This document shows positions 1 to 9,269 of a stretch of 48,617 bases of DNA, in pieces. Origin of the DNA: Synergistaceae bacterium (lineage in GTDB: Bacteria > Synergistota > Synergistia > Synergistales > Aminobacteriaceae); assembly GCA_017443985.1 (NCBI GenBank), contig JAFSXR010000066.1:1-48617 (forward strand), written 5' to 3'. Positions within the stretch are counted from its first letter, which is position 1. Each line of letters starts with the position of its first letter. The notes beneath the pieces are model-generated. The model was not told where the DNA came from and searched no databases. It worked only from the letters and a program-made list of their open reading frames with translations. A program made the translations under genes and the position numbers.

Positions 1-26
1 AATTTAATTAAAAAGAAGGTATTTAA

Positions 27-2954
27 TTGAACATTAACAAATTCACAAAAGTATTTTTATTTTTTGCGCTTATTCTTTGCCTCATTCAGTCATCAGCACA
101 GGCTTATAACACTGAGATAGTTAAAGACGGTTATACGACTGTAAGCGGCGATAAGAAATACGACCTTATAAAAGGCGTTTTCAAGTTTCCTACGACAAAA
201 GCAATCGACGGTAAATTTATTGATATTCCTGCACGTTTCTTTTATTCTGACGGATTTTTTGAAGAAGACCCGTACAAATATAACCCGAGTATAGCAACGG
301 CATCTCTTTGCATGGCTATGGCAGGCTTCTATTCAAACGAGGGAAAAACGGGCAAAAACGCGGATTATTCAAATAAAGCTCAAAATAGCGTTGACTACAT
401 GAAAGACATCGGCGTTGCTGAAAAAAATATTTATCGCAATGCTTATAACAGAATTAGACCTCAGACTGACAGCATAGGCGTAACAATAGGCATGAAAGAA
501 TTATCCAACGGCCGTATTCTTATTCCTGTTTCAATACGAGGGGGTAAGTATGAGCGTGAATGGACAAGCAACGTAACTTTAGGCAAAGAAGGAGAAGCCA
601 GCGGATTTGCAACAGCCGCGAATATAGTTTTTTCAGAAATCAAGAAATATATAACGCGGTCAGACTTAGTTACTAAAATAAATGACGGCAAAGTTATTTT
701 CTGGATTTCAGGCTTTTCACGCGCAGGAGCCACAACGAATTTAACGGCAAAGCGTCTTGTTGATGAATATGTTTCAAAGGGCAATCAGGTTTTCGCTTAT
801 TGCAACGAAGCACCAATGGGAGGCGTTGAAACTGCAAAAATTTCAGGCTCTAATTACAACTGTATTCACAACGTCTACAACCCCAATGACCCTGTACCGA
901 GAGTTGCGCCCAGGAAAATGGGCTTTATTCGCTACGGCGTTGACCACTATATACCGGGTACGGAGGCGGGAACTATCGACAAGTGGAATGACGGCCGTCA
1001 AAGCGACAATGCTCCTTATAATACATACTCAAACCCAACTGTATATGCCGCTCTCAAAACGGATATGTTAAAACATCTTGCGGCTATAAATTCTTACATA
1101 AAATTCAGCGATGTTTTCAAGACTAAAGGATTGAAGAAATTAGTTATGTTTCCGCCTGTAGAGGGGCAAGCAATACTCATGAGTGGTTATTTAGATGATT
1201 TGGTGGATCATATGTGCTCTTTAACCCGTCTTAATCGTGCCGTTTACAACGGAGGGCATAATATAACGTCAGAAAAATTTACAATTTACGGCGATATTCA
1301 AACGGCCTTGCGCAATTATGCGGCAATGTTTTTCGACTGTCCGAAATCAGAGATTGATGAATTTAAGAAGCGTCTTCTGTCAATATATAAAGATGCTTCA
1401 TGGAAAGACTTACTTGATATAGCTTGGACCGCTCTGCGCAAATGGGACGATCCCGGCTTCAAGTATAAAGGCCACTATATAATAAAGGTTCTAAAATGGT
1501 TCAAGGATAAAAAATGCTTTGACGCTTTAGAGAGCTTGACGGATATTGAGAAAAATAAGCTGATAACAGTTGATTTACCTATTATCTTGAATTTATTGAT
1601 GACTTATGCCTCAAACGATTATTGGAAGCAAAGCCCTCAATACGGAACAAACGGACTGGCGCAGATTTTGACATTGATGTCAAATGTCGAGAATATAGCC
1701 ATGAACCACTACCCCGAAGTTACGCTGGCATGGCTCCGCGCTCAGGATACGCTCTATAAAAATGAGACAGCGGCCGTAACTGCTTCCTCAGTTATAAATT
1801 TGAGCAATGTTCAAGTCTCTGAAACTTCAAATGAAAACGCAGTAATTGTTGTCATTGAAGACATACCCGATGTATATCTTAAACATGGAGCAACAGATGT
1901 AAAGGCCGGACTTCCTAACGCTAGAGCGTGGGACAGTGAAGGAAATTCGCATAATTTAAGCGTAACATGGAAAGACCCCGTTTGGTATGTTTTCAATGAC
2001 ACTGCCGCTATAAGCGAGGATCTTTGGAAAAAAATTGATGAAAGCAAGCTGTCAGAAACTGCTAAAGCACTAATGGCGGACTTTAGCGGCACCGTTCAAA
2101 CAAACGGTAAAAAACTTGAAGAAGGCATCAGCACTGATATAACGGCAAAAGTATATATAGCGGGACTTCCGCAGCTTGAAATGCCTAAATCGTCATTGCC
2201 CGAAGGAGAGTATGACGGGCCGCAGAAAATTATTTTGAGCCGTGGAATTAACGACGGCAGCGGTGATATTGAATACCGTATCTCTCAATTTATTCAATAT
2301 GACGACGGAGGCACAGGCGGCGAAGGAACTTGGATAAATACTAAGTACACGGGGCCCATAACGCTTGGCGAGGGACTTACTTCGAGCATTGAGTACGCGC
2401 TTCTTGCAAAAGTTAAAAGCAATACGACAACAAATGCCGACAGTGAAGAAATGATATGGTATTACAAAATAAATTCTGCAAAGAGCGATGACGGCAGCGG
2501 CGATACTGTTCAAACAACTTTCTCAAAAGTTTTTACGCTTTCAAATGACATTGCCGTTTGCTGGAGCATAGATATTGCAAACATAGCTGTTAATACTTCA
2601 AGCGTTATGGCTTCGGCTGTTTCCGACAGTTTAGACGTTACTTTGAGTCCTTCAAACGCTGATACAACGGCAACAAAAGAAATCAACGTAACAGTCATCG
2701 CAACGGCAGGAACAACCATCAGAGGAACTTATACAATCCCTGTTAAGACTTCAACGGACGGCGGACTGACTTGGACAACGGACGCGACAAAAACAATTAA
2801 ATTTAGCACGTCCGAAGCGACAACAGCAATCCTGCCTGCTGCAAGTTCAAGCGGCTGCAATGCCGGACTTACCTCCTGCGGAATTGTTTTTCTGCTCGCG
2901 TTTGCTTTTATCAAATTCGCAAGAAGACTCCCACTAAAAAAAATCAGGAGCTAG
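27..2954 (+). CDS. Secreted lipase-like alpha/beta hydrolase with Synerg-CTERM sorting signal
   Basis: A 975-residue exported protein. It begins at TTG (27) with an AAGAAGG ribosome site 6-7 bases upstream. Residues 1-26 form a signal peptide ending at SAQA. The nucleophile elbow GFSRAG (Ser231), an NDPVPRVAP segment (Asp288) and NHYPE (His561) give a plausible Ser-Asp-His triad of the class-3/Mbeg1-like lipase group. Residues 600-930 look like extracellular beta-rich domains rich in Thr and Ser. The C-terminus has SSSGCNAG, a hydrophobic stretch and a basic end (ARRLPLKK), the pattern of the Synerg-CTERM sorting signal (TIGR04564), so the protein is probably processed at the Cys and attached to the surface. 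The substrate is unknown; esterase rather than true lipase activity is equally possible. The last codons (Arg-Ser-stop) lie in a copy of the dispersed heptamer repeat. Confidence 0.8.
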   Translation: MNINKFTKVFLFFALILCLIQSSAQAYNTEIVKDGYTTVSGDKKYDLIKGVFKFPTTKAIDGKFIDIPARFFYSDGFFEEDPYKYNPSIATASLCMAMAGFYSNEGKTGKNADYSNKAQNSVDYMKDIGVAEKNIYRNAYNRIRPQTDSIGVTIGMKELSNGRILIPVSIRGGKYEREWTSNVTLGKEGEASGFATAANIVFSEIKKYITRSDLVTKINDGKVIFWISGFSRAGATTNLTAKRLVDEYVSKGNQVFAYCNEAPMGGVETAKISGSNYNCIHNVYNPNDPVPRVAPRKMGFIRYGVDHYIPGTEAGTIDKWNDGRQSDNAPYNTYSNPTVYAALKTDMLKHLAAINSYIKFSDVFKTKGLKKLVMFPPVEGQAILMSGYLDDLVDHMCSLTRLNRAVYNGGHNITSEKFTIYGDIQTALRNYAAMFFDCPKSEIDEFKKRLLSIYKDASWKDLLDIAWTALRKWDDPGFKYKGHYIIKVLKWFKDKKCFDALESLTDIEKNKLITVDLPIILNLLMTYASNDYWKQSPQYGTNGLAQILTLMSNVENIAMNHYPEVTLAWLRAQDTLYKNETAAVTASSVINLSNVQVSETSNENAVIVVIEDIPDVYLKHGATDVKAGLPNARAWDSEGNSHNLSVTWKDPVWYVFNDTAAISEDLWKKIDESKLSETAKALMADFSGTVQTNGKKLEEGISTDITAKVYIAGLPQLEMPKSSLPEGEYDGPQKIILSRGINDGSGDIEYRISQFIQYDDGGTGGEGTWINTKYTGPITLGEGLTSSIEYALLAKVKSNTTTNADSEEMIWYYKINSAKSDDGSGDTVQTTFSKVFTLSNDIAVCWSIDIANIAVNTSSVMASAVSDSLDVTLSPSNADTTATKEINVTVIATAGTTIRGTYTIPVKTSTDGGLTWTTDATKTIKFSTSEATTAILPAASSSGCNAGLTSCGIVFLLAFAFIKFARRLPLKKIRS

Positions 2955-2993
2955 GGCTTTTAACCTCCTAACTCCTGATTCCTAACTTCTAAT
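2942..2993. terminator. Hairpin between convergent genes, built from heptamer repeat
   Basis: AATCAGGAG (2942-2950) pairs exactly with CTCCTGATT (2972-2980). After one mismatch, TAGG pairs with CCTA inside. It sits between the 3' ends of two convergent genes, so a bidirectional terminator role is likely, although the following T-tract is broken. The right arm and the flank to 2993 are tandem CTCCTAA/TTCCTAA units of the repeat described under findings. Confidence 0.5.
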
Positions 2994-3003
2994 TAAATTA
3001 CAA

Positions 3004-5334
3004 TTACAATGGCGTAACTCCGAGCGCGATACACGCAACGATTGAAAGAATACTTACGCCCCAAATCCATAAAAGCGAATATTTAATATGTTCGCCGACG
3101 TCAATTTCAAGAAGGCCAAGCCCTAAATACATCGCAGGCGATAACGGCGAAATCATAACGCCGACGTTCTCCGCAACTAAAAGAACACACGCAACGTCCA
3201 GCGGGTTTACGCCGAACTGTGAAGCTATACCGACAACAACAGGCAATAAGCCGAAATAGAAGCTGTCAGTTCCCAAGCACATGATCAACGGCACCGCGAA
3301 GCACGCCACGATGAAGTGAGTATATCTTCCTAAATCCGGCGGTATAAACGTAACTGCTGTCGAAGCCATAGCGTTTAACATTCCTGTTCCGTTAAGAACG
3401 CCCGTGAAAATTCCTGCCGCAAATAACGTAACGACCATTGACATAGCTGCAACACCGTAATTCTTTAATTTAGCGTTCTGCTCTTTCAAAGATTTAATGT
3501 TGAACGGCAGCGAAATAGCAAGCGCAATCATAAACACGTAAGCAGGATTGAATTTGCCGTACATTAACGCCGCAACGACAGCAATAACAAGAATGAAGTT
3601 ATAAGCCTGCAACGCTCCTGAAACTTTCGGGCCTTTCTCTTCGGCTTTTGCTTCTTCAAGTGCCTCGTCAGCAGTGAGACCGAGCTTTCTAATTCTTCTC
3701 TTCTGAATACCGCTCAATAAGAACGCAACAAGGAACGTAACGACAAGCATTGTCCCCTGAACAGGAAGCAGTCTCTGCCATAAAATGTTCGGATCTGTCT
3801 CGAGAACTGTTGCCGCCCTAATCGTCGGGCCTCCCCACGGGCACACGTTCATAACTCCGATAGCAACGCAGATTAAAAGCATTAATGCCCTGTTGTCCAT
3901 TTTTAATTTCTTGAACATCGGAAGCATTGCCGTAATCGTAATAACGAACGTCGTCGCGCCCGAACCGTCAAGGTGTCCGATAATTCCGACCGCCGCTGTG
4001 GCTAATAATACGAGGGTTACGCTCGTTCCGGCCTTCTTGATTAAGAAGTTGACTATCGGGTCAAAAACTCCCTGCTCGCTCATCAGTGAGAAGAAAGAAA
4101 TTGAGAACACGAACAGCGAAACCGTCGAGACCATTTTTGAAATTCCCGAAGCCGCAAATTTATTAATCGCGAACGGGTCAAAGCCTGCAACAAGCGCGGC
4201 AATCGTCGGAAGCAAAATAAACGCAACAGGAGGAATTACAACCTTCTTGATTAAGCAGAAAATCAAAATTAAAACCATTACGAAGCCGATAACTGCGAGC
4301 TTCATTGACGGAGCAGCGGCGGCCTTCTTGTCGGGAGCCTTCGCAGGTTTTAATATACTCGTGAAGGCTTTGTACTCGTCAGCAAGAATTTTTGAATACT
4401 CTTCGCTGTTCGCGTAGCCCGGCCTCTCGTCGTAAGTTCCTTCTTCAAGAAATTTTTTCCACTCTGCAGTGTTCACGGCTTTCTCAATCGCTGCGGCCAT
4501 TGCGTCAAGAGCCTCTTGAGGCGTGCCCTTCTTCGCAAAAATTCCTCTCTCAGGCCCAAGAACTGAATTAATGCCCAGCTCTTTTGAGCTTTGAACGTTC
4601 GGATATCTCCTCATTCTCTTCTCTGAAAGCGAGAGCAGCGGAACGATATTGCCCTCTGAAAGTAATTCGTCAACCTCGTCCATTCCCGTTATCATGAGGT
4701 CAATTTGTCCGTCCGTAAGAGCGAGGGTCGGCCCTGAGCCTGTCGGATAAGTAACTTCGAGAATATTAAGCCCCTCAAAAGTCTGTCTTATCGCCATTCC
4801 GTCAATGCCCGTGAGCGTGAGCATGCCTATGCTTATACTTGACGGGTGGTCTTTAATGAATTTCTGAAGCTCCGAGAAATTGCTGTAGCCTCTTTCTTCC
4901 ATTGTTTTGCGTGAAGCGGCGATTACGTTAATGGCGTTCACGAGCCTTGCGACGGGGACAAACTCATCAAGGAACTTGAATTTCATATCGCCGATAATGT
5001 CCTGAACTAAAAGGCTCTGGGTGCCGAGCAAATACGTGTAGCCGTCAGCCTCATGCTCTTTTGTGTAAGTAGCACCGTTCACTCCGCCGTTGCCGGTAAC
5101 GTTCATGACTTCAACTTTCTGGCCTAATTCTTTTTCGAGAAGCGGAATGAAAGCGCGAATAGTTGAATCAGAACCGCCGCCTGCGCCCCACGGGCAGACG
5201 ATAACAATTTTCTTGTCGAACTTGAAGCCCTCAGCAGGTGCAGGTTCGCCTGATACGTCTGCGGCTGAAAGCACGGAAGCACACAGCGAGAGCGCAAGAA
5301 CTACAGTGAGAAAAATACATAAAAATTTTTTCAC
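3004..5334 (-). CDS. TctC-type solute receptor fused to CitMHS-type permease
   Basis: A predicted 776-residue single-chain transporter. I place the start at GTG 5334 because AGGAGG (5346-5351) lies 11 bases upstream and a clean signal peptide follows (VKKFLCIF to VLSA, residues 1-24). Residues about 38-328 match the TctC/Bug receptor family of tripartite tricarboxylate transporters (IVIVCPWGAGGGSD, GNGG, LTDGQIDLMITG). A Lys/Ala/Pro linker (about 330-343) leads to about 10-12 hydrophobic segments that match the CitMHS citrate-metal:proton symporter family (HLDGSGATTF, NVCPWGGPTIRAA). TctC proteins normally serve separate TctA/TctB membrane subunits, and neither is present here. The receptor domain should sit in the periplasm next to the carrier. 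A di- or tricarboxylate is the likely substrate; this is inference. No neighbour points to a pathway. Confidence 0.85.
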   Translation of the reverse strand: MKKFLCIFLTVVLALSLCASVLSAADVSGEPAPAEGFKFDKKIVIVCPWGAGGGSDSTIRAFIPLLEKELGQKVEVMNVTGNGGVNGATYTKEHEADGYTYLLGTQSLLVQDIIGDMKFKFLDEFVPVARLVNAINVIAASRKTMEERGYSNFSELQKFIKDHPSSISIGMLTLTGIDGMAIRQTFEGLNILEVTYPTGSGPTLALTDGQIDLMITGMDEVDELLSEGNIVPLLSLSEKRMRRYPNVQSSKELGINSVLGPERGIFAKKGTPQEALDAMAAAIEKAVNTAEWKKFLEEGTYDERPGYANSEEYSKILADEYKAFTSILKPAKAPDKKAAAAPSMKLAVIGFVMVLILIFCLIKKVVIPPVAFILLPTIAALVAGFDPFAINKFAASGISKMVSTVSLFVFSISFFSLMSEQGVFDPIVNFLIKKAGTSVTLVLLATAAVGIIGHLDGSGATTFVITITAMLPMFKKLKMDNRALMLLICVAIGVMNVCPWGGPTIRAATVLETDPNILWQRLLPVQGTMLVVTFLVAFLLSGIQKRRIRKLGLTADEALEEAKAEEKGPKVSGALQAYNFILVIAVVAALMYGKFNPAYVFMIALAISLPFNIKSLKEQNAKLKNYGVAAMSMVVTLFAAGIFTGVLNGTGMLNAMASTAVTFIPPDLGRYTHFIVACFAVPLIMCLGTDSFYFGLLPVVVGIASQFGVNPLDVACVLLVAENVGVMISPLSPAMYLGLGLLEIDVGEHIKYSLLWIWGVSILSIVACIALGVTPL

Positions 5335-5410
5335 TTTGAAACTTACCTCCTGAATAAAATTTATTTGGGTCTTGAAAATTAAGCTAATTATAACTGAATG
5401 ACGGGAATAA

Positions 5411-5436
5411 AAAAAATCCCCTCTTACACGGAGGGG
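5411..5436 (-). terminator. Rho-independent terminator of the ftsH operon
   Basis: Read on the minus strand, CCCCTC, a 7-base loop and GAGGGG are followed by A and eight T. It lies 15-40 bases after the ftsH stop and closes the operon before the receptor-permease gene. Confidence 0.85.
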
Positions 5437-5450
5437 CAAACTCTCAATAA

Positions 5451-7331
5451 TTATTTTTTTTCTTCCTTGTCAACAAACGCTTGTATCTCTTCGTTGTTGA
5501 TGACTTCCTTTTCCTGTAAGGTCTCGGCTACTTCGTGCAGGACGTGTTCATGTTCCTTCAAAATTTTCAGCGCGCAGTCCTGAGCTTCCGTTACGAGCTT
5601 CTTAATTTCCTCGTCGATAACTACCGCCGTAGCGTCGCCCGTGTCGTCCCTAATCTGCACGGCCCCTCCCAAGTACATCATGGCAGGAGCAGCATAACGC
5701 ACGGGGCCAAGAGCCGACGACATTCCGAACTCAATAACCATTCGCCGTGCCGTCTCCGTTGCGCGTTCCAAGTCATTAGATGCGCCCGTTGAGGCTTCGT
5801 TGAAGATTAAAAGCTCCGCCGCCCGTCCTCCTAACATAACGGCCATTTTATTTTTCAATTCGCTCTCGCTGATTAAATACTGGTCCTCCGTCGGCATCTG
5901 CATTGTGTAGCCTAACGCGCCTTTAGTGGTCGGAATTATGCTGACTTTGTGAACGGGGTCAGAGCCTGGCAGATAGCACGCAACCAGAGCGTGGCCTGTC
6001 TCATGATAAGCTACTTTCTTGCGGACTTCGGGGGTCAACGGCGTTTTTCTTTGAAGTCCCGCGATGACGCGCTCAATCGCTAAATCAAAATCATTCGTCG
6101 AAACTTTTTCAGCCTTGCGCCGTGCCGCTAATAACGCCGCTTCGTTGGCTATGTTCGCAATGTCGGCACCCGAAAATCCCGGAGTAACTTTCGCTATAGC
6201 CCTTAAATCAATTTCGGGAGCTAAAGGAATTTTTTTTGTATGTATCTTCAAAATTTCCTCGCGCCCTTCTTCCGTCGGCAGGACGACTTGAATTTGACGG
6301 TCAAACCTTCCCGGCCTCATTAACGCTTGGTCTAAAATTTCCGGCCTGTTCGTCGCGCCCATGATTACTACGCCGTTGTTGTCCTCAAAGCCGTCCATCT
6401 CTGCTAGTAATTGATTTAGCGTGTTTTCCTGCTCTGAATTACTGTTAAACGTGTTCATTCTCGACTGGCCTATAGCGTCAATCTCATCGACGAAAATAAT
6501 GCACGGAGCTTTCTTTTTAGCTTGGTCGAATAAATCACGGACACGAGCCGCGCCGACTCCGACAAACATTTCAACGAAACTGGAGCCTGTTATAAAAAAG
6601 AACGGCACCCCTGCTTCACCTGCCGTAGCTTTTGCGAGAAGAGTTTTTCCCGTGCCCGGAGGCCCTACGAGCAGAACGCCGCGAGGCAATTTCGCTCCGA
6701 ACTTGTCAAATCTTTCGGGCTCCTTGAGAAAGTCAATTATCTCGCGCAATTCTACTTCGGCTTCTCCTGCTCCGCCGATGTCGCTGAAGTGTACGCCTGT
6801 CATCTCGCCCTGTAACTCCTTTGCGCGGCTCCGTGCGAATGAAAAGATACCGCCTATTCCGCCTCCTGCGCCTGAGCCTCCGATATTCCTAAAAAGAAAA
6901 TACCAGATTATAAGCAGCGGCAATAACGGCAGCATTATTCCCATAATTAAATCCAGTATCGTATCGCGCTGGGCAATTCCGCCGAATTTAATATCAGTGT
7001 GAGCCAGCCTGTCGATTAATAACGGGTCTGTAACGCGCACGACGCTTTTTATGGTTTCCGGATTTTTAGCTTTTTTCGTTGAGGAAAAAATTACGCCGCC
7101 GATTATCGGTCTTTTATCAGGGCTTGCGCTTTCTTTAAGAGTGTATGTAATTCTATTTTCTGTGATGTCAACGGTCTCGATGGATTTGTTTTCAAGGTCC
7201 GCGAGAAATTCACTGTAAGGCACCTCGCCCTTGCTCTCGGCATAAGGTTTATAAACGTACTCGGCGAAAAGCCATGCTAACACCACCGCAATAAAAAAAT
7301 ACCATACTGAAAATTTTTGTCCTTTGTCCAT
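5451..7331 (-). CDS. ftsH: ATP-dependent zinc metalloprotease FtsH
   Basis: A 626-residue membrane-anchored AAA+ protease that degrades misfolded membrane proteins and short-lived cytosolic regulators. Two membrane segments (about 8-25 and 123-147) flank an extracytoplasmic domain. The AAA module carries Walker A GPPGTGKT (223-230), Walker [10 protein letters not shown] and the SRH region [20 protein letters not shown]. The zinc site is HETGH (His443, Glu444, His447). Length and order are standard. It is the last gene of an eight-gene minus-strand operon, 12 bases after the small membrane protein gene. The ribosome site is weak (GAGG about 16 bases upstream), which suggests translational coupling. 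The C-terminus ends in an acidic/lysine tail. Confidence 0.97.
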   Translation of the reverse strand: MDKGQKFSVWYFFIAVVLAWLFAEYVYKPYAESKGEVPYSEFLADLENKSIETVDITENRITYTLKESASPDKRPIIGGVIFSSTKKAKNPETIKSVVRVTDPLLIDRLAHTDIKFGGIAQRDTILDLIMGIMLPLLPLLIIWYFLFRNIGGSGAGGGIGGIFSFARSRAKELQGEMTGVHFSDIGGAGEAEVELREIIDFLKEPERFDKFGAKLPRGVLLVGPPGTGKTLLAKATAGEAGVPFFFITGSSFVEMFVGVGAARVRDLFDQAKKKAPCIIFVDEIDAIGQSRMNTFNSNSEQENTLNQLLAEMDGFEDNNGVVIMGATNRPEILDQALMRPGRFDRQIQVVLPTEEGREEILKIHTKKIPLAPEIDLRAIAKVTPGFSGADIANIANEAALLAARRKAEKVSTNDFDLAIERVIAGLQRKTPLTPEVRKKVAYHETGHALVACYLPGSDPVHKVSIIPTTKGALGYTMQMPTEDQYLISESELKNKMAVMLGGRAAELLIFNEASTGASNDLERATETARRMVIEFGMSSALGPVRYAAPAMMYLGGAVQIRDDTGDATAVVIDEEIKKLVTEAQDCALKILKEHEHVLHEVAETLQEKEVINNEEIQAFVDKEEKK

Positions 7332-7343
7332 TTTGATTTTTAT

Positions 7344-7793
7344 TTATAACCTCGCACTTCTTAAAATTGCCCGTCCGCTCTCGTTGCGTCTGGTTCTGTT
7401 TTTGAGGCGGTCAAATTCTTCGTTAATCTCCTCTCTTACTGATTTATCTACCGGCATTAAATCAAGAAAATTATTTAATTTATCTTCAAGCTGTTCGATT
7501 TCCCTTGTGCCTGGCGGAACAGTACGCCCGATATTTTTCAGGCTCATGACGGCTATATCTGCGATTAATACGGCCAAGTCGTGAAGGTCCCTGTCGTTTT
7601 CTGAATCCTTTTCGCCTGCTTCATCGCCTTCATTATTTTTTATTCTCGTGGCAAAGCACAGAAACCCCACCGCAGCCGCAAGCCACGCAGCACCAGCCGC
7701 AATATTATCGATATAAAACATATAGCCTGCAAAAATGCTAGTGATTATTCCTGCACAGAACAGAGCCCAGCGAAAAATTTTATCAAAATTCAT
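7344..7793 (-). CDS. Small membrane protein of unknown function
   Basis: A 149-residue protein I do not recognise. Residues about 8-27 and 30-48 form two hydrophobic helices joined by a short turn (YIDN). The rest is charged and probably cytoplasmic, with a helical C-terminal part rich in Arg, Glu and Asp. Its start overlaps the gmk stop by 4 bases and ftsH follows after 12 bases, so it is clearly part of this operon. In many bacteria rpoZ or coaBC follows gmk; neither is here and nothing in this protein resembles omega. It may be a partner or substrate adaptor of FtsH, but that rests only on position. Confidence 0.75.
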   Translation of the reverse strand: MNFDKIFRWALFCAGIITSIFAGYMFYIDNIAAGAAWLAAAVGFLCFATRIKNNEGDEAGEKDSENDRDLHDLAVLIADIAVMSLKNIGRTVPPGTREIEQLEDKLNNFLDLMPVDKSVREEINEEFDRLKNRTRRNESGRAILRSARL

Positions 7794-8377
7794 TTTTTAT
7801 TTTTTATTAAGTCTCTTAATTCCGCTGCGGCGCGTTCTAAATCGTCATTGATAACTATAAAATCATATTTATTCTTTAATTCAAGCTCTTTCGCAGCGTT
7901 ATTTAATCTTATTTTCAAAGCCTCTTCGCTCTCCGTGTGTCTGTTGCGCAGTCTTTTTTCAAGCTCTTTCATTGACGGCGGAGCGATGAAAATCAACACG
8001 GCCTCCGGGATTTGTTCACGAACCTGCAAAGCCCCCTGCACGTCAATCTCTAATAAAACATCGTTGCCGGCCTTTAATTCATTCATAACGTCGGCCTTCA
8101 AAGTCCCGTAAAAATCCGAATGAACGTGAGCATATTCGAGAAATAAATTTTTTTCTATGTCATCTTTGAATTTTTCGCGGGTTATAAATCTGTATTGAAC
8201 GCCGTCAACTTCGCCCTCTCTGGGTTTGCGTGTAGTGCACGAGATTGAATAGACTAAATTTTTTATGTCATTCAGTGCTTTTTCTCTGAGCGTTCCTTTT
8301 CCTGCGCCGCTTGGCCCGGATATTACGAATAATTTTCCCGTTTTATTTTTATTTTTATCTTTAATTTCATTCAACAT
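7790..8377 (-). CDS. gmk: Guanylate kinase
   Basis: Phosphorylates GMP to GDP with ATP. The P-loop GPSGAGKG (residues 21-28) is followed by SCTTRKPREGEVDGVQY, the GMP-binding region, and the lid-core order is standard. I choose ATG 8377, giving 195 residues. An earlier in-frame start at 8452 would add 25 residues lying wholly inside yicC and without family similarity. The chosen ATG overlaps the last 11 bases of yicC and has no clear ribosome site, so translation is probably coupled to yicC. The yicC-gmk pair is a common bacterial arrangement. Confidence 0.93.
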   Translation of the reverse strand: MLNEIKDKNKNKTGKLFVISGPSGAGKGTLREKALNDIKNLVYSISCTTRKPREGEVDGVQYRFITREKFKDDIEKNLFLEYAHVHSDFYGTLKADVMNELKAGNDVLLEIDVQGALQVREQIPEAVLIFIAPPSMKELEKRLRNRHTESEEALKIRLNNAAKELELKNKYDFIVINDDLERAAAELRDLIKNKK

Positions 8378-9254
8378 TTTGTATTTGTTCGCGTATTCTT
8401 TCAATGCAAGTCTTTGCTTCGACAACGAGCCACCTGAAATCAGCGTCGGCAACTTTAGAGCCCATCGTATTAACTTCCCTTACCATTTCTTGAATTAAAA
8501 AATCTAGCTTTTTCCCTGAAGCCTCCTGAACGTTCATAACCTGACAAAATTTTTCCGTGTGAGCCTCCATTCTTGTAATCTCTTCGGAAATGTCCCAGCG
8601 GTCAGCCGCGAGCGAAACTTCTTCAGCTATTCTGGCCTCATCGAGTTCAAGATTATAATGCTCAAGAACGCTCTCTATTCTGATTTTGATAGCGTCGAGT
8701 GCCGCGTCCCGCGCAACCTCCCAGCGTTCCCTCATCTGTTCGAGAAAATTCTCAAGGAGCTTCAAATCTTCCTCGATTTTTAATTTTAATTTTTTGCCCT
8801 CAGATTTTTTCATTTCCATGAGAGCGTCAATAGCTTCATGGGCGAGCCTGTCCCAGATTTCAGGATTTTTTACGACCTCTTGAGCCGCTAAATTATTATT
8901 CTCGCTGAAAAGTCCGGGAATTAATAAAAGATTTGTTATGTCGTTCGGGCAGTCTAAATTATTTTTCTTTGTGAATTTTCGTATCTGATTGAATAAATTT
9001 ATCAGCCCCTCCTCGTCAAGCTGAGGGACTTCCGCGCCCGGAGTCCACGTTATGGAGGCCGAGAGCTTCACTCTTCCGCGCCCGATTGAAGAGCGCATGA
9101 TGTTTAACATTCTGTTTTCGAGTGCTGATAATTCCGGCGGAAGTTTTACTAAAAAATCCTGAAATTTATGATTTACTGAGTTTAACTCAAAAACGACAGT
9201 GCCCCACGAAAAATCGTAAGACTTACTGCCGAAGCCGGTCATGCTTAAAAACAT
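8367..9254 (-). CDS. yicC: YicC family endoribonuclease-like protein
   Basis: A 295-residue member of the YicC/DUF1732 family, recently linked to RNA cleavage and small-RNA turnover in Escherichia coli. The N-terminal SMTGFG signature, the SVNHKF segment and the C-terminal block with DFLIQEMVREVNTMGSK are hallmarks. The middle is long helical coiled-coil. ATG 9254 has a clear AAGGAG site. It lies 15 bases after plsC and overlaps gmk. The usual small remA gene between yicC and gmk is absent. Confidence 0.92.
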   Translation of the reverse strand: MFLSMTGFGSKSYDFSWGTVVFELNSVNHKFQDFLVKLPPELSALENRMLNIMRSSIGRGRVKLSASITWTPGAEVPQLDEEGLINLFNQIRKFTKKNNLDCPNDITNLLLIPGLFSENNNLAAQEVVKNPEIWDRLAHEAIDALMEMKKSEGKKLKLKIEEDLKLLENFLEQMRERWEVARDAALDAIKIRIESVLEHYNLELDEARIAEEVSLAADRWDISEEITRMEAHTEKFCQVMNVQEASGKKLDFLIQEMVREVNTMGSKVADADFRWLVVEAKTCIERIREQIQNVE

Positions 9255-9269
9255 TTTATGAATTTCTCC

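Noticed and set aside
3785..4417. A 210-codon open frame on the plus strand
   Set aside because: It is antisense to the CitMHS-type part of the fusion gene and shows only the composition expected of a complementary frame.
6421..7002. A 193-codon open frame on the plus strand
   Set aside because: It is the complement of the ftsH AAA domain, with no ribosome site or family match.
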